From Phoenix dactylifera (Eukaryota; Streptophyta; Magnoliopsida; Arecales; Arecaceae), in contig NC_052393.1 of assembly GCF_009389715.1 (NCBI RefSeq), positions 5,704,001 through 5,768,000 on the forward strand: a DNA stretch of 64,000 nucleotides, written 5' to 3'. A program made the position numbers and the translations under genes. The notes below the pieces were generated by a model, which did not search any database, was not told the DNA's origin, and was given only the letters and a program-made list of their open reading frames with translations. This document shows, one piece after another, positions 12,301 through 25,405 of this stretch; positions within the stretch are counted from its first letter, which is position 1; each line of letters starts with the position of its first letter.

Positions 12301-14592
12301 ATACAAGACCCTCTCTTGATGGGTCTTTTTTTGCTCTTGATCACTGGTTTACTCTCGCTGTGCCCGCCAGAAATCAAGGCTAAAAAATGCCACTAGAGCT
12401 ACGGTAAAGCCACGACCTTTCTTCCCTTTACTTTCTCTCCTCTCAACGGCCTCAAACCATCGTCACTAGCGAAGAAATTCTCGAAAAATCAGCTGAACTC
12501 CACTTCCCTTATTTTTTCGATTTATTTTTCTTTTTTTCAGGCATCTCCACGGCTGGTATTCATTGTCGAGGCCTTCACTCCCTTCTCTACATTGGCCCCT
12601 AGTTAACACCGAAACCCGAGCCGCCGCCAAGTAGACTAGAGCCCGAATTTAATCATACCAAAGAACCCCCTGTTCATCCCTTGGTGGCATGGCCGTAATG
12701 TCTCAGATTTAAGAAATGGCATGCATAACTAATATATAAAAAAATAACATAAACTCTTGATCCTACTTGTCAATTTTTTTATGTTGAGAATATCTCTCTT
12801 ATTTAGCTTAAAAGTACATTACTTCACTAATTTTATTACCGCAAACTAGAGGCGCGGCACCTCCTCCTTTTCTAATTAGATCGAATCTTTTTTGTGAAAT
12901 TCCTAAATAAATTAGACTTTATATATTCCTCTAATTCGACTTCCAAACCGCTATTATATTTGGCCCTTAAGTACATTGTGCTCTATTACTTGTTCTTCTT
13001 TTTCTTTCCATTAATTTGTATTGCACGTGCCCAATAGTTAATAAATGGAAGAGTATCCCTTAAAAATGGTGTATGCTCTCATGCGCTCCCGCAAGGTTTC
13101 ACTTCCCTTTAAAAAAAACACTCTCCTTTTACTAAAACATTCCAAATACTCATAGTTGATGGAAATCACAATCATTCTTGAGAAACCCTTCCTCTTAAGT
13201 CTTAAATAAAACACATGTTTTGCATATTAATTTGCATGTATAGAGAACTGTTAGATTTTTAATCATACTGTCATTTAGAAAACTATAAGAATTCTCTTGA
13301 GCTCTTCAACCTTTTTTCTTGGATCACTTTGAAATTCTTTTCATGAACGATAGTTGTTAGCCTTTAGGACATTATCATACATTTTCCCCTAGCGTGCCTG
13401 CAAGCACAAAGAAATCCCGTATGATGAGAGTTTAAAATACGTATTAAAAGTTGATTTCCACCCCCCTCCTCTCTCTCTCTCTCTCTCTCAAGTTCCCACC
13501 AGCCAATTCTGTCCTAATTTTTCTTAATATACTGAATTAAATACATTATCTGATTTCTAAATCTATAACAAGTGTTGCCACGCCATGGCTGAATCTTCAG
13601 AAATCAAGGTACAAATAAGCAAGTTTAAAAACATGTGTTACAATGAACTAAGACTTGTACCAGTAGTTGCACCTTTCTTCTCAGCAAAGCTAAAGATTCT
13701 AGGTTCAGTTTTTTTTAAAAATAAAATAGTGGGAAAAATCACTCCTTTATTAAAATTTAAACGAAAATGCAAATAGCTGAAGCTTAAGAAAGCTTTAGCA
13801 GAGAAAAACGAAAGGAAAAAAAAAAATAAAATGGAAAGAGCCAAAGCCAAAGAAAGCTTCGACAGGAAAGAGGAAAGAAAAGAACAAAATAAAATCAATT
13901 CTCGATGGTGGATCCTGAAACTCTAGACCTGGTTAATTATAGTATAGATGGGTCCCCATCCTATCTCTCTATATTACAAAAAAAACAAAGGCCTTATGTA
14001 TTTTCCTGCCCTTTCCTCCATTTCATTTATGGTATAGATTCATATTCTAGAAGCTCATTAAATCATCGAGCAGATTTTAATCTACTTTAATCTTTCTGTG
14101 GGAATGGCCATATTTTCCTTTATTGCTTGATGTACTTATGTTGTGGAGCTATGATATTTGTCCAAAGGCTTGGGATGCAGACAATTAGTCTCCACATTGA
14201 ATCCCTAACTAGATAATTTATGTCCAACATTATTACCTGGTTAGTCATATGTAGGTTATAAAAGCAGATATGCAAATCTATTCTATATTTAAGTTTCAGC
14301 AAATTATATAGATTGGTGTAGAATTAAGTGATCATCCAAATCATGGTTGTCGCATGATTAAGACTTTAAGATCCCCACAACAGTACCAGTTATACATGAA
14401 GACTTGAAAAAACTGAATTATAGCCAGCTAAACAATAGTCCTTGATAGCATACCTTCAATAACAGCAAGTCAGGTCGAATCTATGGATGTTGGTATTGCC
14501 GTCCTTGCAACTGTGACATAAATCTATACCCTTAGCTCTTTGCTCTGGTAAGTTTCTAAAACCTTGCTTATCAGAAGATGCCATTGGGTCAT
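12301..14592. other. Intergenic AT-rich DNA
   Basis: No gene recognised. A CT microsatellite lies at 13471-13489. The open frame near 13585-13776 and its antisense are low-complexity and unlike any family I know. Confidence 0.4.
13471..13489. repeat. (CT)n microsatellite
   Basis: About nine CT units follow a C-rich stretch. Confidence 0.8.
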
Positions 14593-15639
14593 TGTCATAA
14601 CCTATTTTTTTGGGCTTGTGGGTCGGCCCGAAGAGGCCATATGCAAGCCAATTGCACCCAACCTAGTTTCCATGGGCTTGTGGGCCGGCCTGAAGAGGCT
14701 AGGTCCAGCCCGACTATGCACAGTGGCGGAGGAGAGATTCCGGTGGGAATCTTCTTCTGCCCCCAATTCCGGCGGACAGAGACTCCCCGAAGGTAATCTG
14801 AGTTCGACTCAAACTCTAGGATCTCGCCTATTTAACTCTCCTCCTTCACCACCTTTGATTTCCACCACCAAAATCGCCGAGAATCGCTGCCGATTCCAAG
14901 TCTTCTTCTCCGAGTCTCCACTTTGATTCCTCGTTAGAAACATCGCTGGACTGAGGTAAGTGTTGTCTGCTTTACTCTTCTTCTTTTTCTAGGTTTATAG
15001 CCGCTATTCATGGTCTTTTGGGATGGCAAATCGCCAGATTTTCATCCGAAACAGGGTGCCTTGTTTTGGCTTCTTCTTCCGAGTTCCACCTCCACCGGCC
15101 GCCAGGATTAGCCAAGCTTCACCACCTTCCAAAAGCTCTGAGATCATGTGGCCATCGGTCAGGGAGATCGACTGTGATCGAGGCCGAGTTCTCCCATGAT
15201 TTTCTTGGTTCTTCCTCTTTTCTTCCTTGCATTGGCCAACTACCATCACCGGTTGTTTGCGGCTGAAGGCCGCCCACGAAAGCCATCGCCGAGGCTAGGC
15301 CGCCTTGGCCTCTCAGCCCTATTTCGAGAAGGAAGGGAGAGAATGGTTCTCCCCTATTTTGGAGAAGAAAAGAGTCTTCTCTCTCTTCTTTCTCTCTCCT
15401 TGCTCTCTTGATTTCTCTCTTTGTTTCACTCTTTTTGCATGATTCTATGGACCGAGTTGGAGGGTCCTAAATATTTTTATTGTGGATCTATGTTGACCCC
15501 ACTAGAGGATTTTGGACCAGTGTCGCTGCGACTATCCATTGCATTAGCCTTACCCCAACCATTGCCAAACACTGCTAGACTCTAACATTATTTGTTCTTA
15601 TTGTGTTATCTGTACCATAGTCTGATTCTTATTTTATGA

Positions 15640-16070
15640 TTTGACTGGTTGGATTGGCCAGAGCAGGCCGACTCGGATCGTCAGACACTGCTATCTAGTC
15701 GACCTTGTCCATCCTACACCCGACCGTTGTCAGCTACTATTGGACCCATAATTAATAATTCCTGTTCTATTACCTTTTTCTTGATTGAATATATGTTTCT
15801 TAATCAAATGGATTGAGTTACGCTGTGATGATCGATTCGAACAATTGGGCACTGTCATCTAGCAAGCCGACTCGGATCATCGGATGCTGCTACCTAATCG
15901 ACCCTCTCATCCTGCACTCGACCATTGTCAACTACCATTGGATCCATAATTGATAACCCCGATCTATTACCTTTTTCTTGACTGGATATATATTTCTTGA
16001 TCTGATGGATTGAGTTACGTTGTGCTGACCAATTTGAACAATTGGGCATTGTCATCTAGCTGGCCTCGAT
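15640..16070. repeat. Tandem repeat of about 198 bp inside the solo LTR
   Basis: A segment starting GCCGACTCGGATC near 15668 recurs near 15866, offset about 198 bp. The trailing GGGCACTGTCATCTAG near 15848 recurs as GGGCATTGTCATCTAG near 16046. That gives two diverged units and a partial third. Confidence 0.75.
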
Positions 16071-16421
16071 TATGTTCCTATATAAACTATTTTTATAATC
16101 AACCTTGGTTTTGTATGGGGCTACAATCGTCTGAAAAGAAAAAAACTCAAAAAGATTCTACACTCTAGTTTCTAAATTTAGGTTAAGGCGTTGACCCTTT
16201 ATTTTAATTAAAAGAGAATAAAGAATATGGGTAATTCAAATATTAGAACTCTAAAATTAGGTAATTACTGAATAATTGATTTATTGATATGGCAAGTGAT
16301 TGATAAGGGATAGGTTAGTGTTATATTGATATTAAATTGATTGAACATATTAGGTGTGGATTGGTAGCATTGTAGTTGTGTTGGATTGCGATAGAGGTAA
16401 GAATCTTTATACTCGGACACC

Positions 16422-16428
<7 letters not shown>

Positions 16429-16453
<25 letters not shown>
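16429..16453. repeat. (TG)n microsatellite inside the solo LTR
   Basis: About twelve TG units follow a short TA run. Confidence 0.85.
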
Positions 16454-16699
16454 TTTGTATTTATTAGTTTATACCGCTAGATTTGCATCGTGAGATTTGC
16501 ATCGATAGATTTAGTTTAGCATGTGATGATTTATTTCCAATACAAATATATTCATATGGTTATTATATATATTAGATATTAAGAACATGATTATGTGAAC
16601 AAAGATATCTTAAATTTGAGAGAAATTTATTGTATAAGTGGTAACTAATTTGACAAAAGTAATATATAAATTAAATACACAAGATATGGTTTGGACTAA

Positions 16700-16894
16700 T
16701 CTCGTCATGGGATAGCGCCTTTGGACTAACGTACTAGGATAGCCTCCACGAGCTTATGCGTAGGATAGCCTTCATAGACTTAAGCATGGTATAGCGCCCA
16801 TAGGCTAACGCATGGGGATAACCTCCACGAGTATAAGTATGGTATAGCGCCAATAGACTAACGCATGGGGATAGCCTCTACGGGCTTACGCGTG
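16700..16894. repeat. 27-bp minisatellite inside the solo LTR
   Basis: Seven diverged units of about 26-28 bp, each with the core GGATAGC or GTATAGC and ending near TAACGCATG or CTTACGCGTG. Two subtypes (ATAGCGCC... and ATAGCCTCCACG...) are interleaved, suggesting growth of a two-unit repeat. Confidence 0.85.
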
Positions 16895-17029
16895 AAATTT
16901 TGTAAATCTTAGACCGAGTTATAATTTTGGTTAGTCCAAAGCCGGAAGTTAATCAATGAGAAATATAGAAATCAAATTAATGAGAAACAGATGAAATGAC
17001 ATAAAAAATTATTATTGAACAAATGGTTA

Positions 17030-17115
17030 TATATATATATATGTATGTATGTATATATGTATGTATGTATGTATGCATGTATATATGTATGTATGTATGT
17101 ATGCATGCATGCATG
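17030..17115. repeat. (GTAT)n/(GCAT)n microsatellite inside the solo LTR
   Basis: A long run of GTAT tetranucleotides with TATA and GCAT variants. Confidence 0.85.
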
Positions 17116-17590
17116 TAATATGCTTTTTTGAAAATATGATAATGAGAACTTATATGAAGATTATTTGTACGAGATTTTCAAGTATTGATATGATATTTAT
17201 TTTATCTTGTATTGCTAATTAATTATTTTTCAATTATTTATGGTGTAGAGGTGTACTGGGTAGTAAAGCTCACAACCCCTTTTTTTTTTTTTTTTTAAGA
17301 GTTGCAGGTTGCAAGTGGCTTAATACTTGGCTATGGTTGCTTGGATATGGTTGAGATCATATGAAAAATGAATGAATGGATAGAGCATCACTGATCCTGG
17401 TTGAATGGTTAAATTTTGTAATTGGACCAGTTTTGTTGTTCATTATAACTTGAGGTCATCATTGTTTAATAATTTTGAGATTGTGATGAATTTTTGAGGC
17501 CTAACATATTCTCTAGAGCCCTGCCCTAGAAAGTGTACGGCTGTGTTACGTGCCCAGAATTGGATGTTGGGTTAGAGGCGTGACAATCAT

Positions 17591-18319
17591 CACATGATTA
17601 AATATTCTTAATTTATAATGCAAGAGAGCTCAAAATGGATGGAGATGATCATTTGGGGAAGCAAGGTCATATTAGCTGTATTATAAGACAAACATGCTTT
17701 CCTTGATGATAAATGCCATAGCTTTCATGCCTGTGATCTCTAATTCTCTAACACCACCTACCTTACTTAATGTTTCAGATAGTAACTCCATGTTCTGAAT
17801 CTGGATATGGTGGTGGTTGATTAATGTATGCAATATTCATGAATAGTCCGGCCTGCGTATTATTTATTAAACCGCGTTGCATTCTCTTTCATACATGTTA
17901 CTCACAAAGTCCACTGCACTGGGGTTCGTGGGCCATTCTACATTGCTTCACAGAATCCGACATAAAAATGGTGAACAGTGCGGTTCCAATTTTTGAAGAT
18001 TTCGTCATATGATGCGGTGTATTAATTTCTTTGACATTTTTCTTACTATTTGGCAACCAGCAGCTTTCAGCTGCAGTAGACCAGTTGCTGATTAGTGTGA
18101 GGAGACCACCTCTGTGGAGCATGTTGAGAAAGACGACGTTGGGTGCGTTAGCAAAAATGCCTATTAATTCGAATTAAATAGGACCAATGAAATGTTTTCC
18201 ATAAGATTAGCTGAAATGCTTTTCATGATACTAATGATAGCCGCCCCCGCCCACTCTAGCATTGCTCATGGTCTGAGGAGCATAATTTTCATGATATTTT
18301 ACAAAAAAAACAGAAGGAA
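17591..18319. other. Intergenic DNA between solo LTR and LINE
   Basis: About 0.7 kb of ordinary unique-looking DNA. The open frames at 17824-18122 are not recognisable as any protein. Confidence 0.35.
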
Positions 18320-19511
18320 GAACAAAGGCTGACCTGTACCATCATGAGAGGGGCCAGACATACTGATTTGGGAGTCGATGGGCAGGTCGAGAGTTCGTGC
18401 CAGAGATCTTCATGCATGGATTGGCAGAGAGCTAGGCAGACAGATCGATGCGGGTTGGATATGGAAGATGAGGGTGCATCCTCGTGTGGCGCTCTTCCTT
18501 TGGAAGGTAGCTTGGGGCTGTATTCCGACCAGGAGCGGGTTAGACGGGTGGCGAGAATAACCCAGTATTGCGAGGTATGCCCGGCTATCGAGGAGTCCAT
18601 ATGTCATGTCTTACTTCACTGTCCTAAGTCTGTATAGATTTAGAGTTGTTTATCTACGCCTTTACCCTCGAGGTGGGAGTCAGTGGAGGACTTGTTACTG
18701 TTCGTGAGGGACTCCTCTCGGAGGCCTAGCACAGCCGAGCTGGGGGTAGTGGTGGCCTATCTAGGTTATCATATATGGCTGAATAGAAATGGTCGCCTGT
18801 TTGAGGGGAGAGGGTCGCTCCTTAGGATTGTGATGGACAGAGCCGTGTCTCAAGTTGCGGAGGTCTCTTCGGTGACATCATTGACTTCATCGAGGTTGGC
18901 CAGGGATATCTAAGGTACCTGTTCTACTTTGCAACGTCCATATATGCTTCTCTTTCTTAGGTACCCCCATCCCCTGGTTATCTTAATGTGAATTTTGATG
19001 GCGGTATGGCGATGGATAGAGTATCCGGTGGAGTGGGCTTTGTTGTCAGGGACCATTATGGTAGATTGATTGCAGCTGGTAGATGGAGCACACTAGGCTA
19101 GACTGCTGTAGGGGCGGAGCTACGAGCAGCCTGAGATGGCATCCTGTATGCGAAATGTGTGCTAGGTGTCGACAGATTGTGTATTGAAGGAGATTCTGCC
19201 ACAGTGATTGATTGGATACGGGGAGCGGATAGGTATGCCGATGGTCATCCGCTGATTCGGGATACTCGCAGATTGATACAAGAGTTGTTCGTTACCCAGA
19301 TTGTCCATGTATATCAAGAGGCGAAGAGAGCAGCGGACTGGGTCGCCTCATATAAGGCACGTCATTGTGGGGACGTCATCTGGACGAGTTTAGTAGGTAT
19401 TCCCCATCTGTTGCACTACTTACTTTCTTTTGATTTGGCAGGAGGTACTCAAACTTGAGTTATTGAAAATGAAACGCCATTTTGACCGCCAAAAAAAACA
19501 AAAAAAAAAAA
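18320..19511 (+). mobile_element. 5'-truncated LINE (zinc-knuckle and RNase H domains)
   Basis: The 3' end of an L1-type non-LTR retrotransposon. Reading frames in order give the post-RT region (DAGWIWKMRVHPRVALFLWK), a zinc-knuckle (YCEVCPAIEESICHVLLHC near 18570-18625), a linker (GYHIWLNRNGRLFEG) and an RNase H domain (NFDGG near 18990, GAELRAA near 19120, EGDSATVIDWI near 19190, AADWVASY near 19330). All four acidic catalytic positions are visible. Stops and frame changes between blocks show it is inactive. It ends in an A-rich tail at 19490-19511. The reverse transcriptase and endonuclease parts are missing. Confidence 0.85.
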
Positions 19512-20068
19512 GGCTTTTGTATCAAGGGAGCTTTGGTTATGAACGAACAAGGGGTTCCAAGGGGGTACAACGTCATGCAAGTATTATTAAAGGTAGATGT
19601 TCTAATCCTCTCCAAATCCACAAGACTGGAAAGACCGAAAGAGCAAGGTTGAAGAGAGAGGCAACCTGATTTGTAATCTATATGCTATTGTGCGCCAACC
19701 CAATGACGACCATTGTGTTTAATCTGGGCAATTATGCTATCCATGGGTAAACCATCCAATTCATTTTATGTGCTCCATTTACCTGCGCCTTTATTTTGGT
19801 GCACCTGTGAAGCCATTAATGGAATGTGTTTTAGAAGCATCATTTAATGGTATCTAGAAATCAAAGCATAGGATTCTCGATTTCTCGTGGGGTCCATCTT
19901 GAACTAAGTTCACCCATGGGCATTGGTTGATGCCTCAAGAATTTGTAATGCGATCTTATCGCATGAACTTAACCATGCAAGTAAGTTCAGCAATTATGAT
20001 GGCTCCCCAAAAAATTATGATGATCACAGTAGGCATTAATGGTACTCTATACTTACGTCCATAATATT

Positions 20069-20093
20069 GCCAGCCAGCCAGCCAGCCAGCCAG
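20069..20093. repeat. (GCCA)n microsatellite
   Basis: Six perfect GCCA units. Confidence 0.85.
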
Positions 20094-20847
20094 TACCATG
20101 GCGCATGAATAACAGCCATAAAGCTTGTGCCATGCCCACTTACTTTCAAGCTGTTCGTTTCGCTATTCTTTTTATATATATGGCGTTATAATGATATCAC
20201 CTGTACATGATTTTATTTAAGGATAGAACATCTGAACATATCATACCACCACTGTAGGTTTTCCTTATTTTAAAAGCTAAACACAATTGCTACAACAAAA
20301 TAGTATCAAAACTCGTAGATTTAGGGCAATCATTAAACGTGAAATTTCTAACAAAGCGATAGAGAAATAATTCAGCGAAGGTAGCATGGAACTGGTCACG
20401 TACCGAAGCTGCTGATCCTTTTTGGCTATTTGACACAAACTTCTACAACAACGTCGAGCTGAACGAGCCATGGAAGGCTGAATGGGAGGAAGTCCACTCG
20501 TTCATCATCTCGGGCTGACACGTGCTAACTGTGGGTGTGGATTCCGAGGCAGTTGACAAGAGAATGGGCTCCCATTGACAGCGCCATGAAAGCGCGTACC
20601 AAACTGGCATTCGCTGGATAAGTTGCAATTTTATTTTTGACATCAAAATGATGCTAAAATAATTGGCACGTGCCATTGACCGCATGGGGTGCTTGCACGT
20701 GCTGCCTTCAATGCCTTGTTCTCACGCCCGAAACCGCAAGGTGTTTACAGGGCAGCCCACCTAGAAGGCAAAAGAAAATGCCGTGCACTCCGAACGCATA
20801 TCTTAGCACGTAACATGATTGGATTTTGCCGGACTGCCGCCATAAAT

Positions 20848-21139
20848 AAGATATTAAGGCTATCTTTGGACATTCGTATAAAATTGGACTAAAAATTATG
20901 TAGGATTCTTTAAGTAGACCCTCCATTTAAGTATATCTCCATCAACTAAATATCTTCCAACCCAATTTTGTGAAAACAAAAAAAAAAGGAAAAGATCTTC
21001 ACGGATCTTTTTTATTTGCTCAGCCCAAAAAACTGGGATATAGACAGGTCCTTAAAATATGTGAGCTAGATAGACCAACAGATTTGATTTTTATAGAATT
21101 TTCTAGCCCCATCCTGTAAAAATATCTAAATGGGCCCTA
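20848..21139. mobile_element. MITE-like element with degenerate inverted ends
   Basis: The left end (AAGGCTATCTTTGGACATTC) and the reverse complement of the right end (TAGGGCCCATTTAGATATTT) align over about 50 bases with roughly 60 percent identity, enclosing about 290 bp of AT-rich non-coding DNA. This is the layout of a non-autonomous DNA transposon. I did not find a clear target duplication. Confidence 0.4.
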
Positions 21140-21583
21140 AAAGTTCTGAATGGACCTGCCCTCCTAATATATGCTAGATATTCATGATTGTGCCCAAAAA
21201 GTCACTCTCCTCTATTTAGCAGGCAACAATTATAGAGTTGATTCTTGGATGATTCAGATCCATCTAATATAACCTGAGTTCCAGTAAATCTCTCCTACTT
21301 TTTGTTAACACTTCTCTCTATCTAGCAGTCGTTCAAGTCTTAGATGATACACTGCCAAATATTTAGATCTAAAAAAATTGCATAGATGTGTCTCCTTTTT
21401 TGATCTCTCGCATAAAAAAAGGGTGGAAATACTCACCACTATCATGAATATTATTTCCATTGATGGCACATTAGGGTGGAAAACACTCACCACTAACGGA
21501 GAAGTGTGATTCCATGGCATCACTAAATTTCACCCCAAAACTCAGAAACCACATGAGAAGCTAACTTCTTCACAGGCATGCCC

Positions 21584-23851
21584 ATAGACACACCACAATA
21601 GGATACTGCAAGCATGAAATAGAACAGTTCTGCAGCTTTCTACAGTATATGGGCATCCCTTTTTACTTCAGCTTGCATGAGAGCTATCCAGCTGAGAGTT
21701 ACCTGTCAGCACCTTTGAAAGCAATTCGAGACTTCTAGTGCTGGCATGAGTGGTCTAATAGAATATCTTAAATTCATCATGTGAAGACGGACCCGGACCA
21801 TATTTTATCAGTTAGGCACTGCACAGAGGGACCATAACCAGGTAGACTGTATTGACCATAGTAGGCTAAGCTTCCTTGATGGGACCATCTTTGATCATTG
21901 TTAAGTCATTCATAGTTTGGGATCTGCTGTTGTGAGATCCCCCTCCTAAAACAGAGATGGAAAATGGTCTTCTTCATGGATAAAATGGAAGGCGTCGTCC
22001 AAGTAGGATGAACATATCCCAGTGCTGGCATCTGAACATTAATTACAGTTGCATTCAACAGTGTCAAAAGTGAAATGACCAGTATACCAACTAAATTTTC
22101 TCATCAGGTAATTAATTCAATACAGTGCACAGCAGAGACGAAGTTGCGAGAAGCATAACTATCAAGGCTCCAGTGTAGCTGATCAAATTAGAAAGTAACA
22201 GCCCAAAACTACATGCCTGTGCCACAAGGAAACACCATGCACAAAAAGACCCCCAGTTATAACTGTGACCGATGGAATGAACAATATCCAGTGATGCATA
22301 AGAATGCTATCAACTTGAAAGAGAGAACAGCAAATGTCTTGCTTTGGCATCCAATTCGCACATATCCAGTATTTTGACATGCTGGAATTATCTCAGCCCA
22401 TTAGTATCCATATGTAAATCTGCAGTTCCATATACAGCAGAGGGTTGAGAGTGCTATATTCAAGTTTAAAATATCCCCCAAAAAAACGGCTTTTATAAGT
22501 AAACATGGCATGTGAATTATCATAAAAGTAGAAAGATTAAGAACCAAAGTAAATGAGAATGTGATGTTCGTATGGCACTTTCTGAAGGGATGCAATGTTC
22601 ATGTCAATGATGATTGTTCACTTTGCTCTTATACCAACATTTCAGAGATCACATACCCAAAGAAAATATCGGCATTAAAATAGAATGAATTGGATCGTAA
22701 GAAAGTAACACTTGCAAAATTAGGGTGACAAAGTAATTGCACTGAGCTCGACCATCTTCAACAAAGCAAACTGAGTTCAAATCATGGATTGTTCCATTTC
22801 CAAATGGTACTCCAATTCTTGCTTACTCTATTCTCTGATGGAAAGCATCAAGGACGTAATGTTTAGCTGTTCTTCAAAGGTCTTGGTAGAGAACTTCTGT
22901 TTGACATGGTTCCATGCCTCCTTACCCATCCTTACTGCCATCTCAGGATCAGTGACAAGCCTGGACATAGCCTGCAAGAATTCCAGTGGGGTGGGATCGT
23001 AAGAAACCCAGTTAACTCCATGTTTAATTGTCTCTACAGGCCCCCCGCTCTTGCATGCAATTACAGGCTTCTGTGCTGCCATTGCTTCCAGTTGAACAAT
23101 GCAAAGTGTTAATCCTGCATAAGTATAAAGAAAAGGCCAACTTCTATTTTAAGGATTTGATGTTTTAAGGATTGAACAGCAAAGTTTAGGGCTTATACAA
23201 GAAATACAACGTAAGAGGAAACGTAATTCTAGATTGTCATAAATTATCCCTAAAGAAATCCATCAGTTCAACAGGCCACAGCCCAAGAATTAAATGGCCA
23301 AATATTATTGTCTGATCAATGGACTTCTTCTGGGTTGTCATAGAGAGAAGCCTAATTGTTAAATATTAACAAAATTGACTCATTAAGTTGAAGTTCCTGC
23401 TAATTGGTGGTCCTTTGATCAAGTGATGTCCCAATGAGCAAGTGAACCAAAAGGAAGTGAAGGATTCATCTTAAATAAGTTGCCTTTTTAGTAAGGCTAA
23501 CATTATATACCTGCTACCAGGCAACTTCAAATATATTAGTAACAAGTTCATTGACATCTGGGAAAAACATAGCAGCAGAAAATTCATATGTAGTGAAAGA
23601 CCGATTTCAATCCATGACGACAGGGGGTTGGGATATGGTACCACAGAACGTGACCCTAATGAATCAAGACACTCTCCCAAACATAGAAGAGCTTCCCAAC
23701 AAAGGATAAAATAAAATTGTAAATGCAGTGATAATCTAATGTAAATTGTTTTTTGCCGGCAATCACTAACAACAACAAAAACAATAATGATGATCATGAT
23801 GAGGATGATAGCAGCAGCAGCAGCAGCAGTGTGATGTGATTATGAGAATAC
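21584..23851. repeat. Tandem duplication, copy A (about 2.3 kb)
   Basis: The sequence from ATAGACACACCACAATAGG to GATTATGAGAATAC matches 23888-26413 in the same orientation along its whole length, with scattered base changes and small indels. It contains the better-preserved ALG2 exon fragment. A (CAG)n-type run at 23811-23829 near its end is replaced by GAT-rich sequence in copy B. Confidence 0.9.
22828..23114 (-). pseudogene. ALG2: ALG2 mannosyltransferase last-exon fragment (copy A)
   Basis: The minus-strand frame reads LEAMAAQKPVIACKSGGPVE, TIKHGV, then DPTPLEF and DPEMAVRMGKEAWNHVKQKF. This is the C-terminal part of ALG2, the ER glycosyltransferase (GT4 family) that adds mannoses to the lipid-linked N-glycan precursor. 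It contains the GGPVET stretch of the GT-B sugar-nucleotide site. An acceptor AG lies at 23115-23116. The frame is open for about 93 residues, but no upstream ALG2 exons are visible, the usual GIVPLEAM is CIVQLEAM, and the region after KHGV departs from the expected GVTGFLC. I read it as a gene fragment, not a working gene. An alternative is a 3' exon of a gene whose other exons have diverged beyond recognition. Confidence 0.7.
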
Positions 23852-25144
23852 TTTTCCCAGTACTGAGTAAATGGGTAGTGTGATGTGATAGACAGACCAC
23901 AATAGGATACTGCAAGCATGAAATAGAACAATTTTGCAGCTTTCTACAGTAAATGGGCATGCCTTTCTACTGCAGCTTGCATGTGAGCTATCCAACAGAG
24001 AGTTACTTCTCAGCACCTTCACCTACTATTTGAATAGAAAGCAATAAGCTACTCTTTGTGCTGGCATGAGTTGTCTAATAGAATATCTTAAATTCATCAT
24101 GTGAAGACTGACCCGGACCATTTTTATCAGTTAGGCACTGCACAGAGGGACCATAACCAAGTGGACTGCATTGATCATAGTAGGCTAAGCTTCCTTGGGA
24201 CCATCGTTGATCATTGTTAAGTCATTCATAGTTTGGGATCTTCTGTTGTGAGATCCCCTCCTAATACAGAGATTGAAGATGATCTTCTTTATGGATTAAA
24301 TGGACGAAGGCGTCCAAGTTGGATGAACAAGTCCCAGTGCTGGCATCTGAACATTAATTACAGTTGCATTCAACAGTGTCAAAAGTGAAATGACCAGTAT
24401 ACCAACTAAATTTTCTCATCAGGTAATTAATTCAATACAGTGCACCGCAGAGACAAAGTTGCGAGAAGCATAACCATCAAGGCTCCAGTGTAGCTGATCA
24501 AATTAGAAAGCAACAGCCCAAAACTACATGCCTGTGCCACAAGGAAACACCATGCACAAAAAGACCCCCAATTATAACTGTGACTGATGGAATGAACAAT
24601 ATCCAGTGATGCATAAGAATGCTATCAACTTGAAAGAAAGAACAGCAAATGTCTTGCTTTGGCATTCAATTCGCACATATCCCGTATTTTGACATGCTGG
24701 AATTATCTCAGCCCATCAGTATCCATATGTAAATCTGCAGTTCCATATGCAGCAGAGGGTTGAGAGTGCTATATTCAAGTTTAAAATATCCCAAAAAAAT
24801 TCGGCTTTTATAAGTAAACATGGCATGTGAATTATCATAAAAGTAGAAAGATTAGGAACCAAAGTAAATGAGAATGTGATGTTCGTATAGCACTTTCTGA
24901 AGGGACGCAATGTTCATGTCAATGATGATTGTTCACTTTGCCCTTATTCGAACATTTCAGAGATCACATACCCAAAGAAAATATCAGCATTAAAATCGTA
25001 TGAATTGGATCGCAAGAAAGTAACACTAGCGAAATTAGGGTGACAAAGTAATTGCACTGAGCTGGACCATCTTCAACAAAGCAAACTGAGTTCAAATCAT
25101 GGATGGTTCCATTTCCAAATGGTACTCCAATTCTTGCTTACTCT

Positions 25145-25405
25145 ATTCTCTGATGCAAAGCATCAAGGACGTAATGTTTAGCTGTTCTCCAAAGGTCTTG
25201 GTAGAGAACTTCTATTTGACATGGTTCCATGCCTCCTTACTCATCCTTACTGCCATCTCAGGAACAGTGACAAGCCTGGACATAGCCCGCAAGAATTCCA
25301 GGTGGAATCGCAGAGAACTCAGTAACTCCATGTTTAATTGTCTCTACAGGCCCCCTGCTGTTGCATGCAATTACAGGCTGCCATTGCTTCCAGTGGGACA
25401 ATGCC
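25145..25405 (-). pseudogene. ALG2: ALG2 last-exon fragment (copy B, more decayed)
   Basis: The same exon fragment as in copy A. It has lost bases in the AAQK region (the codons between GCC and the ACAGG stretch are shortened) and carries indels where copy A reads VNWVSYDP, so no frame runs through it. The two copies share the ALG2 C-terminal block, so the fragment was there before the duplication. Confidence 0.65.

Larger units (their letters stand above)
14593..17585. mobile_element. Solo LTR of an LTR retrotransposon (about 3.0 kb)
   Basis: The segment opens with TGTCATAACC and closes with GGCGTGACA, the TG...CA ends expected of an LTR. It is flanked by GTCAT on the left (14588-14592) and ATCAT on the right (17586-17590), a 5-bp target duplication with one mismatch. 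There is no gag-pol interior and no second LTR in the window, so it is best read as a solo LTR left by LTR-LTR recombination. Length and internal tandem repeats resemble large LTRs of chromovirus-type Gypsy elements; that family assignment is inference. GC-rich leader-like sequence lies at 14700-15400. Element orientation is not certain. Confidence 0.65.
19512..21583. other. Intergenic DNA with a MITE-like element
   Basis: No gene recognised. 20390-20800 is somewhat GC-rich with several CACGTG cores (near 20519, 20667, 20697), but no protein or RNA was recognised in it. Confidence 0.35.

Noticed and set aside
16700..16894. Regular repeats that could suggest a CRISPR array
   Set aside because: The units are contiguous and diverged with no unique spacers; it is a minisatellite in a plant LTR.
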